Part shown: one piece after another, positions 33,541-44,689 of the stretch
Numbering within the stretch: the stretch's first letter is position 1
Layout of the letters: each line of letters opens with the position of its first letter
Origin: Molanna angustata
Taxonomy: Eukaryota > Arthropoda > Insecta > Trichoptera > Molannidae
DNA: 64,000 bases
Assembly (NCBI GenBank): GCA_963576475.1
Contig: OY754984.1
Location: forward strand, 20,795,215-20,859,214
Direction of reading: 5' to 3'
Program-made: the position numbers and the translations under genes
The notes under the pieces: generated by a model
Databases searched by the model: none
Told to the model about the DNA's origin: nothing
Seen by the model: only the letters and a program-made list of their open reading frames with translations

Positions 33541-34147
33541 TTAAGTCTGATAGAAATTTAAATAAAATAAAAAATACATTTATATTAAAAAAACAGTTTT
33601 TAATGACGCACATCGTCAAATGAAATATCAAAAGGGAGTTGAAACAGATAAATAAAACCAAAGGCATTCAGGTGATTCAAATACTCAATAATATTCCGAT
33701 ATTATTATTTCCTGGACGCAAAGTCAAAACAGCAAATGGGTTTTTCCTCAGACTCTAAATAATAGCAGCATATCGAATCAAAGTTATTTCGTCAATGGCG
33801 AATTACGTATTGAATAGTTCCCCTGGTCCTGTGGCAGGAGCAAATAATCTCGTCGACGTTGGAGCCATCCTCCCCAGGACGGTCCCATTGAATGCCAGTA
33901 CTATAAACAGAACTTCGATTTCGAAATACCGATAAGTAGGGTTGTCCCCACTTCTTAGATTTTTCTAGATTGATATTTTATCGGGTTTCAAGATTTTAAA
34001 TGGGGATATCTCGCACGATTTCATTTGTTTATTAAGTACATGTACAATTATGTGCACTAATGCATGTTTATTAGCACAATGCAACCTCTTCCAACCAAGC
34101 AACGATAAATCTCAAGAGTAAATTTATTATTAATTAAAACCGCCTAA
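33541..34147. other. Unassigned, with one 46-codon frame
   Basis: An ATG frame at 33795-33935 on the plus strand (MANYVLNSSPGPVAGANNLV...) has non-repetitive composition and ends in a stop, but no family is recognised. It could be the start of a retroelement ORF. The rest is AT-rich. Confidence 0.25.
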
Positions 34148-35578
34148 TCCAACTGTCGATTTGTTCAAGAGAATTTATTTTTCTTAACACATCGACAAAG
34201 TATCAAGCCAAGAAACGCAGATTTGTATGCAGGGTCTATATTTTTCACGGTTTATCCAACTTTTTTCCAAGTCGAAAAACACAAACTTAGAGGCTTCGCA
34301 GCATATATGTTCCGTATATGGATTTACTCAGTATTTTTAGTAGAATCCAGTGTGTCTGTGTGTGTGTGTGTCCGTCCCACCTTATAAATTTTGATTCGCT
34401 CGACCCACAGAGTTCAAAATTTCAGAATATATAGACAGTTACAGGCCTACAAAACTTTTTTGCTCAGAATTTTGAATTTTTGTTTTAGTCAGGGGATATC
34501 AACTATTGAATTTTTACTTTATTTTCGAAACACCCCAAATAGAAAATTTAATTTTCTATAAAAAATATTAGCATTGCAGTAGTACATCTCAAACTTTTTC
34601 ATTTCATACAATTTGTAAAGCAGTAAACACTACACAATATCTCACTCAATAGTTTGATACCTACTTAATCTACAAACATACATCATGCTGTTTTCATATT
34701 CTGGGCAAGAAAACCAGACTGACCTCCATACTATCCTATCCTGACATATATTTCTACATGTTTTATATAGAAAACAAAATACCTTTAAATATTAATTAAT
34801 TTGTGTTTATAGTTTATTTTTTATTTTTTTATTTTATTTTTATTTTATTTATATAGGTAAAATATACAGGATTAAACCTACAATTATTTTACACGATTAA
34901 TCATAAAAAAATAATTACATCAAATTTGTATAACATTTCAAAGTCTAAAAATTAAAACAAACCAAAAGCATACAAGGTAGTAGGTATAAAATCAAAATAA
35001 ATTAAAGCATACAAGGGTCATTCGCTTGTTTACAAAAATATAACTGAAGTAGGTAGGAAAGAAACAACCAAAAAAAATTCGCACCTACATAACATTAACT
35101 ATCCCGCATTGCATACTATGTGGGCACAGATTGCACAAGCTCCACAAATCAAGGCAAGAAAATACATTTTTTAAATTCATTCAATTCTGAGAAAATATCT
35201 ACAAGAGGTCTGGACAACGATATGATATTAAAATCGCAAGTAATTCTAGGGAGGGGGGAGAAATATCCTATATTAGTTTTATATGAATTTAAAATAAAAA
35301 AGTTTTGAGATCTTGTATACATTTTTTTACGTTAAAATTTAATAGACGCAGTATATTGGGGGCATCTAGTCTGCCATTGACGACATTATATAGGCAAATT
35401 AAACCAACCATTCTTCTTCTTTCCTTCAGGGAGTTTATTTTATAAAAGTTCATTTTTTTTTCGTATGTATCTAGATTTGATTTCTTTGAGCGATAAGCCA
35501 AAATCCTGAGGAACTTATTCTTCAATTATGCATACTATCGCCATCGACAGTTGGATCTCTTGTGTTACATGCATCTAG
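34148..35578 (+). mobile_element. Helitron-like copy C, split by a LINE
   Basis: Starts TCCAACTGTCGATTTG after A (34147) and ends catCTAG before T (35579). The pieces 34148-~34815 and ~35510-35578 belong together, with the family's usual order. It is more diverged from copy A than the 50-56 kb copies are. Confidence 0.7.
34816..35509 (-). pseudogene. Jockey/CR1-like LINE 3' fragment inside copy C
   Basis: A poly(T)/TTTTA-rich left end (34816-34855) is the A-tail of a minus-strand insertion. The right part encodes NKFLRILAYRSKKSNLDTYE, NSLKERRRMVGLICLYNVVN, GRLDAPNILRLLNFNVKK, the RT C-terminal block of Jockey-like LINEs. A frameshift occurs after LKTFLF. Confidence 0.7.
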
Positions 35579-36145
35579 TAAACTATGAAGTTACGTGTTA
35601 ATAAGGGTTACTATCGCGTGCGGTAAAAAGGGTTTATAGTTGATTTCAATTAACTCAAAATATTTTTTTTTTTGCATTTTAAGAACAAATCTAACTTAAA
35701 AAGATAAAAACTATCACGAACATTCACTTTTATTGTATGCAATCTTTAAGCACACAAAAAAACATTTCTCTACGACATATATTTATGGAGAACAATAAAA
35801 AATGCTGTAAAAAAGAGATTTTTAAGAACTTTTTGAGGGGAATTAATGCTGAGTTTTTTTTTTAAATTGTGTGACGAACATTCACTAGAGCAATACTGAT
35901 GGAATTTTTTTTAGAAACATACTTAATTATTTTAGTAGTGATTATCTGACAAAACCCCTTAAAAGGGGAAAGTGACGCAAGTCCCTGTGTACACTTACAA
36001 AATGACTGATATAGGTAGTTGAGTGTGACGCTCGTCGCTTGTAAGAACGCAAAAAAAATGAACTCTAATAAAAAATCAAGGCTCATACGAAAATGTTGCG
36101 TCACAAAATGCTCGTAGCACAACACAAAAAAAATCGACTCAAATT
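35579..36145. other. AT-rich DNA, nothing recognised
   Basis: Short open frames only. No repeat edge. Confidence 0.4.
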
Positions 36146-36285
36146 ATAATAGTCATCAACATTGTCATTGGCCCTCCAGCCCGTTGTGGGCCTTGGCCTC
36201 CTTCAGAGTCCATCGCCATTTCTCCCTACACTCTGCGGCTCTCTTCCAGTTGGTAAGGCCCAGCGCTAATATATCAGCCTCCACA
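36146..36285 (-). pseudogene. Possible RTE-like LINE fragment
   Basis: A GC-richer stretch (ggccctccagcccgttgtgg...cttccagttggtaaggccc) resembles reverse-strand tails of RTE-like LINEs common in insects (the kind at 9083-9425). No continuous frame can be read. Confidence 0.35.
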
Positions 36286-36954
36286 TCGTGCCGAACAAAG
36301 GTTTACTAGCGTATGTCACTCGAACCATAACTCCAAATGAACGAAAACAATGTTTGAAAGCCTTTGCAACGTTGCGGCAACGTTGCGTCAGCCGCACGTC
36401 ATGCATTCGTCATGCGGTGCTGGTGCAGCAGCGTGGACACAGTTTTGATTGTTTCTATGCAAGATGCAAGCATTCGTCTTGCATTCGTCAATTGACGAAA
36501 GCGTGCGCATGACGTGCGGTTTACGTGGACAGTAGGCCTAAATATTATTTTGGTATGTGATTTTAAAATATTTTCATGACCAATCAAATGAGCAACAATG
36601 TTAAAAAAAATATTTTTATAGACATTTCTCAATTTTCTTTCAGGGTTTGTCTAGTCCGATGGTTCTAGGCACGCCCCTGATGACAACCCTACCAATAAAG
36701 ATATGATTGGTCCAAGTTAAAGTTGTAAGGACCAATAATTCTAGGAGGTCATATAATTTAATAGGAAACCCAAGGTAGCCGGCTAGTTCAAAGGGACAGA
36801 TATAGATTAGTTATCAATGATGGGATTAGACTGATATTAATCTGAAACAGTTGAAAGAAATAATTAGTCTCAGGGTCTTTTCATTGATTTCACTTATCTG
36901 TATTAATTCAGTTCGATATTAACGATTTTGAAGGTCGAATATATGTAGGATAAT
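36286..36954. other. Unassigned, with a 13-bp inverted repeat
   Basis: ccgcacgtcatgc (36392-36404) and gcatgacgtgcgg (36507-36519) are perfect reverse complements, with gcaacgttgcgg repeats beside them. This may be the core of a small foldback element. Open frames here are the palindrome's shadow. Confidence 0.35.
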
Positions 36955-37990
36955 TAGTTGCATGTAACACATGAGGTCCAACTGTCGATGACGATAGTAT
37001 GTTACGATAGTGTTTTTACGATAATATACTAGATGTAGATAATATTACTAGTAGTTTTGGTTGGCAACATATTTCAGTTTTCCTTACATTTCAACACATC
37101 CAAGATAATTGTTCTCTAAACCTTAATAAACAAAGTATTTTTTTCGACAAATAAATTCGAAAACATATCGCGTTATTCTCTCTAGATTTCTAGAAAAACG
37201 ATGTGGTCTGCCAACCAAAACATCTAGCATCTAGCATTAAAAAAAACAAAAGCCCAAAAAAAAGACGAGTGGAAGCTTTTAGAAGAGGCCTACATCCAGC
37301 AGTGGAGAGATGGCTGAGAAAGAAGAAGAAGAAGAAGATAATAAAAATCTATGACTTACATACGTAAAAATCAAAGCATGTTACAAATTTAACCTTACAT
37401 ACATCTATATTATTGAATGCATTTAAATATTTTGTTTTCCTATACAAAACATGTATATCAGGATTGGATAGTGTGGAGGTCAGTACTTTTTTCCTATCCC
37501 GAATATCTAAACAACTCGATGGTATGTATGTATGTATGGAGATTAAGTATCAAACTATTGAGAGTCCCCGTAGATATTGTGTAGTGTATACTGCCTTACA
37601 AATTGTATGAAACTATGTCGTCACTAAATTCAATTTATACAAAACTTGTTAAAAAAATGAGATGTACTGCTATAATCTATGTTTTTGATAGAAAATAAAA
37701 TTTCACTGAAACAAAAAACCTAAATTCTCAGTATAAAATTTTGGAGGCACAGTATAAAATTTTGGAATTTTCTATATTTTCTTAATTTTGGGCTCTGTGC
37801 ATCAAATGGATCAAAAGTTATAAGGGGGACAATCACACAGAAACACTAAATGTCCTACTCCAAAATCTGAGTTCTTCAATACATATATAGGTAAGTATAT
37901 AACACGTGTTTTTTGACTTCGAAGTTGGAAAAACCATTAAATATTTAGACCTGACCATACAGAATCTCACAGATCTTGGCTTGAAACTAA
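36955..37990 (-). mobile_element. Diverged Helitron-like copy D
   Basis: The left end ttagttgcatgtaacacatg and the gtccaactgtcgat inverted repeat (36955-36992) match copy A with changes (CTAG has become TTAG). Family sequence resumes at about 37395 and fades near 37990 without the TCCAACT end. Between them are unrelated sequence and a LINE tail. This is an old, dead copy. Confidence 0.55.
37262..37340 (+). pseudogene. LINE RT extreme tail with (GAA)n
   Basis: Reads DEWKLLEEAYIQQWRDG, the ...EAYVQQW-type end of the LINE family at 13037, and then an aagaagaagaagaaga tail. Confidence 0.55.
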
Positions 37991-38824
37991 TCGAAAGTTT
38001 AGTAGAAAAGGAGAAAACTCGTAATTAGTCGTGGTTTCGCCAATGTATTGATGAGGAGGTAAAGTGACGGTATGTATGTGGCTGATTGGATATTAGTGGA
38101 ATAAATTCCGCCTTCCTATTACCCAGTACCTATGCCCTTATCCTACCTACATACATTGTCCATCTTCACCCGCAACAATAAAACCCAGCAAAGATAGAAC
38201 ACCCTTCAGAAACTTTAGAAAGCTATAACTATCCAACAAGCTGTGATACTGCGTTCATGTTTGGCATATATGATAAAAATACACTTTGGAAAACCGACCA
38301 TTCTAAATCCCACCCATTGTACATTAAAAACAAAAAAAAAGTCAGGCACAAAATGTATAAGAAACAAAGATGAGGTTGGTTGTTTTCTAAAATATTATAA
38401 TGTATAGCATATTACTCATGCAAAACCGGTAGATTTCTTCCAATTCCACAGGGATTTGGAGATCTTTCTTCTGCGTAATATTGTTTAGTGATGGGCGAAA
38501 ACAATTTCGGTATTTTTTTTTATCATATACTAAATAATACACTATCGGTCTTATAAGATTTCGTTAAAAACTTTCGTTAAACAAGAACTAGATAATCACG
38601 GCTAAAATAGTTAAGATCAGTATTTAAAAATCTTACTTATAAACGTATACTAAGATATGACTAACTAGTTCACCGAATTGTGTACGTACACCCTCATTTA
38701 TTTTTATCATATGGCTTCACAGATGTCAAAAAAGAGATAAATGCATGTGAATTTTGGATAACTGACACCGAAAAATCAAAAACACCGCGCTGAGTCAATT
38801 AAAACACATTTTTTAACAGATTTT
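37991..38824. other. AT-rich DNA, nothing recognised
   Basis: No supported feature. Confidence 0.4.
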
Positions 38825-38827
38825 TAA

Positions 38828-39123
38828 TTATCTCAATAGAGACGAAGTTGGAATATTTACTGTAGGAGAACCGGGAAATCAAGGCACCTATAGGGCTTAC
38901 GACCTGTCATCGGCTGGTTTACGTGATCACTTTATGCGCTTGCGCAACGTTCACCAATTATGCCTCTTTAATGAGATCCTCAAAGAGGCATAATTGGTGA
39001 ACGTTGCGCAAGCGCATAAAGTGATCACGTAAACCAGCCGATGAGATGTCGTAAGCCCTGTAGGTGCCTTGATTTCCCGGTTCTCCTACAGTAAATATTC
39101 CAACTTCGTCTCTATTGAGATAA
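38828..39123. mobile_element. Palindromic MITE, ~145-bp arms, TAA duplication
   Basis: A near-perfect inverted repeat: the left arm starts ttatctcaatagagacg and the right arm ends cgtctctattgagataa, with only ~10 bp between the arms (centre about 38976). It is flanked by taa on both sides (38825-38827 and 39124-39126), the 3-bp target pattern of PIF/Harbinger elements. A relative with a larger interior lies at 58414-58615. No coding content. Confidence 0.75.
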
Positions 39124-39126
39124 TAA

Positions 39127-39984
39127 TACTTACACGAAAAACGCACCCCTCATACGTATGATGAACATTTATAATCACGAACATCTGGATGTCGATATTT
39201 TTCTTTTAGGACCTAATTCATTTTCTGCTGCCATCAGTTCAAGTAATAATGATTGAATTTCACTGGATGATTGAAAAATCAAGATTGAACGGAGTAAACT
39301 ATGTGAGCTTGCGGGTACCTATATATTCTCTCTTTCACTTATATAGACACATTCACACACATATACACATCCTTACACTCATACGTACACACATATATAC
39401 ACTCATGCACTAGCATTCAGATTTAAATATTTTTCATATGTAGCTTTAAGTATGTAAGCACAGCAGTCAAAATTTATTGTTAATAATGTGGAAATTTGTT
39501 TTTGGTTTTAGTATTATACTAATGCATCTATATAATAAATGTTATTATACTGTAAATTTCCCGAAAATGAAATAAAATAAAATAAAATAAAAAAATTATT
39601 AAAAATCTGTTAAAAAATGTCTTTGACTCCCGACAGGGATTAAAATTCAATGTTTGCGCATATGCAATAATAAAAATATTTGACAATTTAAACACGATTG
39701 CGATGAAGAATAACAAGGAAAATCGCTATAATATGGATTAAATTTTTCTGTCAATCTCAAATATGCGTCGGATCATAATATGTGTAAGATCCTCCATTTT
39801 GAAATATTTGGTATGACGACTAAGTCAAGCGTTAATCAACCTCTCGACCCGTCTTAACTTGACGTCTATGAAATAAACATATAGTCACGGTTTATACGTA
39901 AACTTTTTCGTTAATCACTCTCTATTACCTGGCACTATAGATAGTTTACGTTTATAACTAAGACGGTTAATGTTTTTCACCATT
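39127..39984. other. AT-rich DNA with a retroposon tail
   Basis: Near 39553-39595, tttcccgaaaatgaaa leads into (aaaat)n, resembling the end of the SINE at 54659 (gttgcccgagaaataataaa). It is therefore probably the 3' end of a plus-strand SINE or LINE. The rest is unrecognised, apart from imperfect CA-rich DNA at 39340-39410. Confidence 0.4.
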
Positions 39985-40046
39985 TTTATTGTAGTTTTAG
40001 CAACCGATTTCGGCCGTTGGTTCTTCAGGCTTATTCACAAAAACGA
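39985..40046 (-). other. ctgaaga...gaaa motif, hammerhead- or PLE-like
   Basis: On the minus strand: aagcctgaagaacc, aacggccgaaatcggttgc. CTGAAGA fits CUGANGA and is followed after a short CC/GG hairpin by GAAA. Such motifs occur in repeats of Penelope-like elements. No UH site or stem III is convincing. Confidence 0.25.
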
Positions 40047-40718
40047 TAAATTCACAATAAATGTAGTCTAAACAGTGTCATTAAGTTATAAAAAAAAGAA
40101 AAATTAATTCAAAACAGTAAATTTTAATCATATAAATTTGTACATAGATGTAAAAGTTTATATTTTTATCGTCTACATAAAAATGTAGGTACACAAATGC
40201 ATAAAAAATGTAATTTTATCATAATATGCAAAAGTTGGTAAGTAATTCCGTATTACAAAATATTTTTTTGTAAAAAATTAAGGCTGAAATCGCAACAAAT
40301 TCAATCCGTACATTATTTTTTTTCTGTTCAAATCACTTAAAGGGAAGAATAAATATAAGGGGTGGGGAGGGTGTCAATGTCCCTAAGGAACTATCATGAA
40401 GTACTTTGAAAGAATTGTTTGATTACCGGTCGTAAAAGAAATCATACAATTTTGGCACTCATGTAAAAAATGAAGACAAATTTGGCCCGATTTGTTAACG
40501 AATGCTGACCAAATTGAACACCGCCGACTAAACCAGACCAAGGATGTGTTCAGATACAACGCTCGACGTCGGGCGTTGGATGTACCTGAAGTTGCAGATT
40601 ATGGAGTTTTTCACAAAAATCTCACTGAACGCTTTCGAGCGCATCGGGCGATTTAAATGTCAAACGTCATTTTTTAATTTTGTCAATGCTGACGGTGTTG
40701 AATATGTAGAATTCCATA
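40047..40718. other. Unassigned DNA
   Basis: A GC-richer patch at 40500-40640 contains an open frame of 67 codons (40544-40747) that runs into the inverted repeat. No motif. Confidence 0.35.
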
Positions 40719-40943
40719 ATAATGGGTATTTTAAATCAAACAAATGATTTTGTCTACATATATATTATTTCCTGAATCCAGGACGACCGTTTCAGCTTAT
40801 TAGGCCCTTATCAACTGGTTTCAGCTTATTAGGCCATTATCAACCAGTTGATAAGGGCCTAATAAGCTGAAACGGTCGTCCTGGATTCAGGAAATAATAT
40901 ATATGTAGACAAAATCATTTGTTTAATTTAAAATACCCATTAT
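40719..40943. repeat. Inverted repeat, 100-bp arms, carrying hammerhead-like units
   Basis: Arms 40719-40818 and 40844-40943 are reverse complements with one mismatch seen. The 25-bp spacer (40819-40843) is a partial third unit in the left-arm orientation. Each unit holds ttgataa...gctgaaac, and the full arms also hold ggtcgtcctggattcagg. Confidence 0.9.
40844..40884 (+). ncRNA. Hammerhead ribozyme-like motif, type I
   Basis: Order seen: CCAG (stem I) - TTGATAA - stem II ggc/gct around a ctaataa loop - GAAA - a tiny stem cg/cg - TC - CTGG (stem I partner, 40881-40884). A type I hammerhead has CUGANGA, GAAA and a UH cleavage site in these positions, so cleavage would follow C at 40880. The core differs from consensus at C3 (T) and G8 (A); these two bases normally pair, so the changes are compensatory. 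The gtcctggattc stretch is what I recall from animal hammerheads in Penelope-like and satellite repeats. Activity is uncertain, with a weak stem II and an odd core. Confidence 0.5.
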
Positions 40944-41685
40944 CAAACGTCATTTATCGTACATGTCTCTTTTTAAGTTATATTTTCATCGAAATACAAC
41001 AATTGAGCAGTGGTGTAAATAATGATCTCTGACCTTTTATTTGAAATTGTTGAATTATATTTTTATAAATTAAGCTCTTTGTGAATGCATATTGTCATCA
41101 TAAATGATGTCAACTGACATAATAGATACCACAGAAACAAATAGAAGACATCATTCCACAGATAAAATAGAAGTCAGAGCGTTTTTCACCCGACAATTTT
41201 ACCGAGCGTTTGGTGCGTACACTCGACGGTCAATCTGAATGCCACAGAGTGTCTTTTGAGCGTCTGTTTCCGGTCATTATGGACGGCTTAGATCGTCACT
41301 AAGTGCGCTCGGCGTTCATTGTGAACGCAGCCCGAGATTACTTTGGTCTCATATTTTCTCATCTCTATTGTGTTAGGCAGAGGGAGAAAAGTTTGTGACC
41401 AGCCGATTTCATTTCTCTTATACATTTTTCATCCAAATAAACTTCTCTGAACTAACGTTCCCGCATTTTAGTATATTTACATTCTACCTGTTTGAATATA
41501 ATATAAAACAAAGCAAACAAAACACAAAACTAATTTTATTTTCTCAAAACGAATTTGCCATTCTGGCGAAAAAAATATACATTCTTACTTAAAATAATGA
41601 CGTAAAAACAATGCTATATAATCAAATATGGAGGCTTCTTACTCTATGAAAATCCATTTTTAATGCAAATACTATTTCTTTCGTC
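40944..41685. other. Unassigned DNA
   Basis: 41170-41340 is GC-richer (cgagcgtttggtgcg, gcgctcggcgttcattg) and may be part of a decayed DNA element. No frame or TIR can be supported. Confidence 0.3.
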
Positions 41686-41696
41686 AGTATTTCGTC

Positions 41697-42794
41697 ATCA
41701 GTGGATAGAGAAAAATTGTGGGATATCCTATCAATATATGGAGTGAAAAGCAAATTAATACGTGCCGTTGCGTCTGTGTATGAAAATAGTGGAGCCTGTG
41801 TCCGTGTCGACGATGCGTTGACAACATGGTTCCCTATTAATAAAGGGTTGAAGCAAGGGTGCGTATTATCCCCATGGCTGTTCAATCTGTATATTGATCA
41901 CTGCGTTAGGACACTGAAGAATGAAAATAAAGGTCTGAAACCAAGTACTGTAAACGTACGTGATTTGATGTATGCAGATGACAAAGTGGTGATTGCTGAA
42001 TGTGCGGATGAGCTACAGTATTTAGTGAATAAAGTGTATGAAGGATGCCTGCAAAATGGACTGAGAATGAATGTTAGTAAATCTAAGATATTGGTATTTG
42101 AAAAGACTGAAAGTATAACTGCATGTATGATAAAAGTAGAGAACGAATGGCTAGAACAAGTTGAGGAATATTTATATTTGGGGAGTATGTTTGAACGGAA
42201 TGGAAGACCCGATAAAGATATTGAAAGAAGAGTTATGGCAGGGAATAGAATAAACGGAGCACTTAGACCAGTAATGGCCGATCCAAGCATCTCAAAGGAA
42301 GCCAAAATTGCAGTACACAATGCAATTGTGGTGCCTACTTTGACGTATGCTAGTGAAACATGGACCTGGAAAAGAACACATGAAAGTAGAATAAATGCTG
42401 TAGAAATGAGATCACTAAGAAGAGTATGTAATAGAACGATATATGATAGAATAAAATATGAGGACATAAGGAGAGAATGCAAGTTAAAGAAGGATATTAT
42501 ATGTAAAATGAAAGTGAATGCTTTAAGGTGGTTTGGACATATAGAAAGAATGAACGATTGACCAAAAAAATATACATGGGTGCAAGAGATGGAGTGAATA
42601 GCAGAGGTCGCCCCAGAAAGCGATGGCATGACCATGTGAATGATATTTTGAAAGAAGGAAACATAGAAAGTATGAACAATCGACGAGCATGTATGAGACG
42701 ATGCATGGATGTAAAGGAAGCCAGAAATGTGTGCAAAAATAGAGAAGTATGGTGCTCGATTCTCTCTGCTTACCCCGTAAGGGACATGGCGTGA
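41697..42794 (+). pseudogene. LINE RT, C-terminal ~365 codons, one frameshift
   Basis: RT palm and thumb: WFPINKGLKQGCVLSPWLFN, DLMYADDKVVIAE (catalytic YADD), NVSKSKILVF, YLYLGSMF, SETWTWKRTHESRINAVEMR, then the tail ALRWFGHIERMND. A 7-bp deletion near 42557, judged against the copy at 61680 (gaacgataaacgactgacc there, gaacgattgacc here), shifts the frame. The tail resumes as RGRPRKRWHDHVNDILK and ends SAYPVRDMA. The RT fingers and any endonuclease are missing. I do not assign the clade; tail and motifs resemble RTE-like families. Confidence 0.85.
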
Positions 42795-42815
42795 TGGTAT
42801 GTATGTATGTATGTA
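41697..42815 (+). mobile_element. 5'-truncated LINE with 11-bp TSD and (GTAT)n tail
   Basis: Flanked by agtatttcgtc at 41686-41696 and 42816-42826. The 3' end is gtatgtatgtatgtatgt rather than poly(A). Shorter relatives with the same tail are at 43975-44361 and 61530-61932, and decayed ones at 3838, 5200, 46140 and 47573. Confidence 0.9.
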
Positions 42816-42899
42816 AGTATTTCGTCTATGCTCACCCGAAGACGGAAATAGACGATATCGAATCATATCACAATTATAATCTTTCCTATAAAAAAAAAA

Positions 42900-42990
42900 C
42901 TTCGAAATGAGTGTATGTCAATATAGAAATATATGGTGTTCGGTTCTGTCTGCTTACCCCATGAGGGACAAGGTGTGATGGTATGTATAT
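42900..42990 (+). pseudogene. LINE extreme 3' end
   Basis: A second, separate end of the same LINE family: tatggtgttcggttctgtct, gcttaccccatgagggac, then gatggtatgtat. It lies only ~85 bp after the previous insertion. Confidence 0.6.
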
Positions 42991-43440
42991 TTCACTAGAG
43001 CTAAGAAAACGCACTGGTCATTTTAACAATGTCGGATGACCTGTCAAAGTTGGCATTAACTGCGATAATTTAAACTTAAAATAATAAATAGAGTTGAAAA
43101 TCACAAAAGTAGAAAAAAATATTTTGACATAGGTATATTATTTATTTGAAAGATTCAATACAATTCGCACTTGTTGATTGTTCTTTTTGCACCATGGTGC
43201 CGAGATTGCTAATCTAGAGGGCTCCATGAGCTACTCTTCGTGCCATGCATTGTTTTTTTTTGTCATTCATTCTAGCGTTCTGCGTAGGGGCCGTTGACAG
43301 TCCCCATATGCGGAGCGGGTGGTGGTGGGAGTAGCGATTTATTTGAAAGATGTGATCAAATTGCTTGACAAATACGAATACATAATAAACTTATTCCTAA
43401 CCTCAAATGGCAAAGGTGTTGTTAAATATTTCCTGTAATC
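42991..43440. other. Mixed repeat debris
   Basis: 43273-43335 carries the ccgttgacagtccccatatg...gggtggtggtgg block also seen at 60655-60690. The rest is AT-rich and unassigned. Confidence 0.35.
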
Positions 43441-43519
43441 AATTACTATTCAAGTAATAAAGCAACTCGCTCACGCGAGTCGCTATTATCATACGCTAAC
43501 TAAACCTAACAGAAAATTT
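43441..43519. mobile_element. MITE fragment with gcgagtcg palindrome
   Basis: caactcgctcacgcgagtcg followed by ctattatcat...taactaaacctaac, as at 11345-11400. The right side is cut by a LINE tail. Confidence 0.6.
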
Positions 43520-43930
43520 ATTTTATTTTATTTTTTATTTATTTATATTTATTTATTTCGGGAAAACAAACAAGATACAATGGTAAAAGAATATACCTAC
43601 AATAGTTATAATAAATATGGATGATACATTGCATCTCAATTAAATGTTTTCACATATAGTAGGTAATATATTATATTTAATCATATTTTTACAGAAAAAA
43701 ATAGTAAAACAATTTTTGGGTAAAAAAAACTTATAATAAATTGTTACAGAAAAAATAATAATAAATTAAAATTAAAGGGTGAAAGTGTAAGTTTATTGTG
43801 TAAGGGAGACAAATTATGATGAAAGTAGGTAATAAATTTAGGTATAGGTACTATTTACTGAATAATTGTAAAATGTTTTTTTATGATTTGAAGTCTGTTT
43901 GTGATTTATGTATTATATCGAATGAAGTAT
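43520..43930 (-). mobile_element. LINE 3' end (minus strand)
   Basis: A (TTTAT)n-rich left end followed by cgggaaaacaaacaagatac is the reversed tail of a LINE ending ...cccgaaataaataaat. The body is AT-rich and not translatable. Confidence 0.45.
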
Positions 43931-43941
43931 GTATTGTAATT

Positions 43942-44686
43942 GTACGGGATGTAATAATAGACAACGAAATAATAGTAATAGAACGATGTATGACCGGGTA
44001 AGAAACGAGGAGATAAGGAAAGAATGTAAGATTAAGAAAGATGTCATTACTAGAATGAAAGTGAACACATTGAGATGGTTTGGTCACATGGGGAGAATGA
44101 ATGAGGAGCGCCTGACGAAGAAAATATACAGAGCGGAAAGGAATGGAATGAGAGGTCGGGGACGCCCAAGAAAGGGATGGCACGACCATGTGAACGAAAT
44201 TTTGAAAGACGGAAATGTTAGAAGTGTGAGCAATAGACGAACATGTATGATACGATGTATGAATGTTGATGAGGCGATGAATGCGTGTCAAGATAGAAAA
44301 ATGTGGCGTTCGGTTCTCTCTGCCTACCCCGTGAGGGACATGGCGTGATGGTATGTATGTATGTGTACATAAATCTTTATTTCCATTATTTTTTTGGTTA
44401 GGTTTAGTTTATTAGGTAGTTGTATTAAAAATAGTCAGTATCATACAATTACTTACAATTACTTATATGCGAATACATAATAATCTTTTTCCTAACGTCA
44501 AATGGCAAAGGTGTTGATAAAATTATTCTTGCAACCAATTTCCATTCAATTTATAAAGCAACTCGCTCATGCGAGTCGCATTTATAATTTACAACTAAAT
44601 AAACCTAACCAAAAAATTAACGGGAATGAAGATTTACGTACACATCATACTATTATTTCGTTGTCGTATTTTATTACATCACGTAC
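43942..44686. mobile_element. MITE with ~90-bp TIRs, holding a LINE
   Basis: The left TIR gtacgggatgtaata...acgaaataatag (cut by a LINE) resumes at 44362 tgtgtacataaatctttatt...ggttaggtttagttta. The right TIR, 44595-44686, is its reverse complement, ending tattacatcacgtac. The interior carries the caactcgctcatgcgagtcg palindrome. It would be about 360 bp without the LINE. No coding content. Confidence 0.7.
43975..44361 (+). pseudogene. LINE RT tail inside the MITE
   Basis: An open frame homologous to the tail of the LINE at 41697: NRTMYDRVRNEEIRKECKIK, TLRWFGHMGRMNEERLTKKI, GRGRPRKGWHDHVNEILKDG, SAYPVRDMA and a stop, then gatggtatgtatgtatgt. It is 5'-truncated with no frameshift, hence younger than the other relics. 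Confidence 0.82.
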
Positions 44687-44689
44687 TGG

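Noticed and set aside
36288..36632. Overlapping 74- and 77-codon frames on opposite strands
   Set aside because: They span the ccgcacgtcatgc inverted repeat; no motif and mirror-image composition.
41898..42866. 322-codon minus-strand frame rich in Ser/His/Leu
   Set aside because: Antisense shadow of the LINE RT; the plus-strand frame has YADD and the other RT motifs.
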